Origin: a virus
DNA length: 25,067 nucleotides
IMG/VR virus record: IMGVR_UViG_3300031785_000053
Location: 1 to 25,067 of that record
Strand: one strand, 5' to 3'
Positions 22,400 to 25,067 of the stretch are shown here, piece by piece; position 1 is the stretch's first letter, and every line of letters begins with the position of its first letter. Both the position numbers and the translations under genes were made by a program. Under the pieces are notes generated by a model that was given only the letters and a program-made list of their open reading frames with translations, ran no database searches and was not told the DNA's origin.

Positions 22400-24174
22400 T
22401 GCCTCAAATATTTGGTACTTCGGGTTTAATTAGTTTAGATTTATTTAAAGGTAAATCTGCTCAGTCATCAGATACTTTTAGTAGATTTCTTGAATTTGGT
22501 TTTAGAGAAAATAATGTTGGTTTCCAAAAACCAATAGTAAATACAGCTACTAATAAACTTAATAAAACAACTAATATTAGTATTAATGATTTTAAAGATG
22601 AAGCACAAATTGATAAGCGACTGACAAGTATTCCATTTCTAAGATTTACTCAATACTCAGGATTTTTGCCCACACTTCCAGGCTACCAAGGTGGTGTTAT
22701 TCAAAGACGAGTAAGAATATTTGGTAGTTCAATAAACTCAGCTTTTGGAGATATCGCTCCCAGTAAATTTAATATGGACAAATCTTCAATGTTTGAACCC
22801 ATAGGTTCATTGGGTAAGGTAGAAAATTACCAAGAAAAATTAAACTCTTCGGGGTTTCCATTCGGAAATAATTTTAATTTAAACACTTCCGAGTTTCGTG
22901 AACTAGTTGGTAAATCTGACGGTGAAGCAAATCAAAAAATGGGAGATTACATAAACGCAAAAATGTTTTTTAGTGAAGGTCAGGATATAGCGTTTCCTTT
23001 AAGACAAGGTGGGTCGGTAAGAGGTTTTAACATAACACCATATTTTGGTGATAGAATAGAAACTTCTTTAGCAAATGGTTATAAAGCACCTTCAATCACT
23101 TCCAGTGCAGAAACTTATTATAATGACCTATATCAAGGAAATAATACTGCATCTGAAACAGTAGGTCTTGATTTTAAATTCGTAAATGAAGCGGGTGGAT
23201 TAAGATGTTTTGTAAGACAAAACAATGGGCCAAGTTTCAGTAGTTTAGTTAATCGTACTAATACTTCTGGCGATACTCACGATTTTAAATTTACAAAAGA
23301 CAGACTTTGTTATGTAAGTCAGTATCAGTCTTTTTCCCCACAGGCAGATAATAAAATTAACAATGTTTCTGGAACATATTTACCTTTTTATTTTCTACCA
23401 GACTTACCTAATGGAGTAGATACTTTAAGACTTAAATCACTAACCGAAGTAGATGCTAGAAATTACGTTGCGTTATCTCATGACCCGCAAATTGCAAGAG
23501 CTGCTCTTGTTAATACATCAGTTGCTCAAGTAAATTCACCTTCAGCGGTAAGTGTACCAACACCAAGTTCTTCAAACAATGAAAGTGGTGAGACCTTTAT
23601 AGGTATTGATACCCAACAAACTGGTCTGGGACTTGGAAGTGCTTTTGGATTTACACAAAAAATGACTGCAAGTACCAATAATAAAAACGGTATAAACCAC
23701 CTTAGAGTTTTTAGACTGCAATTACAAGCAACTAAAAGTAATGTAAGTAGAGGACAAGAAAGAACTGTTTTAAACTATTTCTTTGGACTAAACACTAAAA
23801 TTGAACTTTATGATGTTGGTGCGCCTCTTGTCATTGCGTTTAATCCTATTTTTGATTTTAGTGGTATAAACTTTGGATTTGGAGATATATTTGCTTGGAC
23901 AAATGTGTATGGATTTGCTATATCTGGTGGTTATGGTGGATATTCGGATACTCGTTTAAAAGATAACATTAGATTTGTTCATAGACCAAATAGACACAAT
24001 GTTTATACATGGGATTGGAATGATTTAGCAAAATCAATTGGTGCAGATAAACAACCTAATTACGGAGTTCTTGCAGATGAAATAGTTAGCACTAACCCAG
24101 AAGCATTAGAAAAAGATGAAAACGGTTATTGGAAAGTAAACTATTTTAAACTTAGACAAAACAAGAAAGAATAA
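22399..24174 (+). CDS. Second tail-fibre-like protein with short S74-type C-terminus
   Basis: This 591-residue protein opens IFGTSGLISLDLFKGKSAQS and is largely beta-predicted and Asn/Ser/Phe-rich, without obvious repeats or known enzyme motifs. Around residue 465 a Gly/Phe-rich stretch (FGFGDIFAWTNVYGFAISGG followed by YGGY) leads into SDTRLKDNI (S516 at the S74 catalytic position). VYTWDWNDLAKSIG, YGVLADEIVSTNPEALEKDE and VNYFKLRQN follow. This is the S74 order (SDxRLK, aromatic strand, GxLAQE-like helix, YxxL), but the domain is only about 76 residues and lacks the long terminal coiled coil seen in the preceding gene. The start overlaps the previous stop by one base (TAATG) and has AGAGGAA upstream. 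Likely a second fibre or its tip; receptor unknown. Confidence 0.8.
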   Translation: MPQIFGTSGLISLDLFKGKSAQSSDTFSRFLEFGFRENNVGFQKPIVNTATNKLNKTTNISINDFKDEAQIDKRLTSIPFLRFTQYSGFLPTLPGYQGGVIQRRVRIFGSSINSAFGDIAPSKFNMDKSSMFEPIGSLGKVENYQEKLNSSGFPFGNNFNLNTSEFRELVGKSDGEANQKMGDYINAKMFFSEGQDIAFPLRQGGSVRGFNITPYFGDRIETSLANGYKAPSITSSAETYYNDLYQGNNTASETVGLDFKFVNEAGGLRCFVRQNNGPSFSSLVNRTNTSGDTHDFKFTKDRLCYVSQYQSFSPQADNKINNVSGTYLPFYFLPDLPNGVDTLRLKSLTEVDARNYVALSHDPQIARAALVNTSVAQVNSPSAVSVPTPSSSNNESGETFIGIDTQQTGLGLGSAFGFTQKMTASTNNKNGINHLRVFRLQLQATKSNVSRGQERTVLNYFFGLNTKIELYDVGAPLVIAFNPIFDFSGINFGFGDIFAWTNVYGFAISGGYGGYSDTRLKDNIRFVHRPNRHNVYTWDWNDLAKSIGADKQPNYGVLADEIVSTNPEALEKDENGYWKVNYFKLRQNKKE

Positions 24175-24175
24175 T

Positions 24176-24183
24176 TATAAATA
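24176..24183 (+). promoter_or_regulatory. T4-type late promoter TATAAATA for the 24191 fibre gene
   Basis: Exact octamer starting two bases after the preceding stop codon. Seven bases separate it from the ATG at 24191, so the leader is predicted to be about two nucleotides and holds no Shine-Dalgarno. It makes the last gene an independent late unit. Confidence 0.8.
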
Positions 24184-24190
24184 GTATATT

Positions 24191-25067
24191 ATGGGAACTC
24201 CACTTAAACTCGAAGGTACAAACGGTGACTTAAAAGAAATGACCACCGCCGAAGAGAACTATCTTGCGTATCAAGCGGGGGAACAATTAAAGGCATCTGC
24301 AAAGACCGAAGTCGGTGCAATCACTGACGTATCAAGTGGAAACGAAACCGTTGGTGCATTTACTGATACTCGTTTTAATGAAGCACCAGGCTCACACGGT
24401 TCAATCAATACAACTTCTACAGTCACAACTTTATATCAAACCGAAGGAACAGCTGCAGAAAATGGTGGAGATTTTAGAAATGCAGTACATCAAGCCGCAA
24501 GTTCTGATACAGATACGCACAATAGACAACTGCATGAATTTACTTCTGCAGAAATGGATACTCTGACTGATAGGTTGGTTGCAACTATTTTTGCAAACGA
24601 TTACCCAGGCACATATCAATTAGGTTCTTCTGCACCAAGTTCAGATTACGACACGCATTTATCTGCAGTCTTTACAGACACACGAACCGATGCAGGCCCA
24701 AGTACAGTCACAGTTGCAACTTACAATATCTATCAAAGACAAACCTTCTCTGCACCCACAGCAGTCCGTCCAGTCTCGCTTAAAAGAAGTTCTGGTGATA
24801 CTGGTACATTCCAAGGTATTCAAGAGATGTCAGATGCAGAAATTAAATATACCTTTGGACAACGTGCAAAGACTCGTATCATGAATGGTACGAAGGGTGT
24901 CGGAACTTACATATTAAATAGTTCTGCAACTGGAGCCCCAAGTGAAACGGGTACATGGGTTGCAAAAGGAACTGCAACCGATACGAGACATACTACCACA
25001 GATACCGATTATACGCAAGACTTTGTAGGTACATTTGAAACTACATTTACTGGAACATTTGTGGGAG
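24191..25067 (+). CDS. Repetitive fibre-like structural protein, 3' end outside window
   Basis: An open frame starts at ATGGGAACT, directly after a late promoter, and stays open to the right edge (292 codons). The start MGTPLKLEGTNGDLKEMTTA followed by EENYLAYQAG is typical of a structural protein seen in cyanophage and pelagiphage T4-like genomes. Residues 44-150 and about 157-237 look like two copies of one module: an FTDTR...AP motif, a Thr/Val-rich strand pair, a helix around an EM[DS] motif, then GTYxLxSSA. A third TDTR occurs at 253-256. The visible end, DYTQDFVGTFETTFTGTFVG, starts the FxGxFxG short-period repeat these proteins carry downstream. Short frames at 24315 and 24690 inside it are out of frame and rejected. 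Function presumably fibre or tail decoration. Confidence 0.85.
   Translation, partial: MGTPLKLEGTNGDLKEMTTAEENYLAYQAGEQLKASAKTEVGAITDVSSGNETVGAFTDTRFNEAPGSHGSINTTSTVTTLYQTEGTAAENGGDFRNAVHQAASSDTDTHNRQLHEFTSAEMDTLTDRLVATIFANDYPGTYQLGSSAPSSDYDTHLSAVFTDTRTDAGPSTVTVATYNIYQRQTFSAPTAVRPVSLKRSSGDTGTFQGIQEMSDAEIKYTFGQRAKTRIMNGTKGVGTYILNSSATGAPSETGTWVAKGTATDTRHTTTDTDYTQDFVGTFETTFTGTFVG

Noticed and set aside
24315-24566. Short plus-strand frames at 24315 and 24690
   Set aside because: Both lie out of frame inside the open gene starting at 24191, which has a promoter and a recognisable N-terminus.

Overview
The window is a block of virion genes from a large T4-type myovirus (Straboviridae/Kyanoviridae-like) with low GC, by eye about one third. 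Almost every base is coding, genes abut or overlap by a few bases, and no host, integrase, RNA or CRISPR feature is visible. The mix of T4 baseplate homologues with DUF4815-type giant proteins, S74-chaperone fibres and an FVGTF-repeat fibre resembles marine T4-like phages of cyanobacteria and SAR11. The low GC would suit a Pelagibacter-like or other AT-rich marine host. The host is an inference; nothing in the window proves it.

Layout. Minus strand, 1-1027: a partial gene with a possible DNA-end-protector (gp2-like) role, and gp4, the head-completion protein with a TnsA/PD-(D/E)XK-like core. Plus strand from 1070, a first late operon for the tail-tube end and baseplate hub: gp48, gp53, gp27, a gp5-type OB-fold protein with a degenerate lysozyme domain, a large protein ending in a T7-lysozyme-like amidase, a gp5C-type beta-helix needle protein, and a protein that may be a dead M15-peptidase fold. 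A second late operon (9723-12994) carries the wedge proteins gp25, gp6 and a short gp7. A third (13040-24174) carries a short fibre-like protein, gp8, a 1776-residue DUF4815-type protein, a 69-residue coiled-coil protein and two fibres ending in peptidase_S74 chaperones. A fourth transcription unit starts at 24191 with a repetitive fibre-like protein that runs off the window.

Regulation. Six exact copies of the T4 late-promoter octamer TATAAATA sit in the few intergenic gaps, each upstream of a transcription unit. This implies late transcription through gp55/gp33/gp45-type factors. Two copies lie so close to the start codon that the mRNA should be leaderless or nearly so. Two others face each other across 11 bp between gp4 and gp48.

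Most interesting points: the single T4 gp5 polypeptide (OB fold, lysozyme, needle) is spread over three genes here, and the gp5 linker motif is retained at the head of the needle gene. The hub cluster carries three peptidoglycan-hydrolase-related folds, each with one or more expected catalytic residues apparently missing. A by-eye scan found no GATC in the whole 25 kb.
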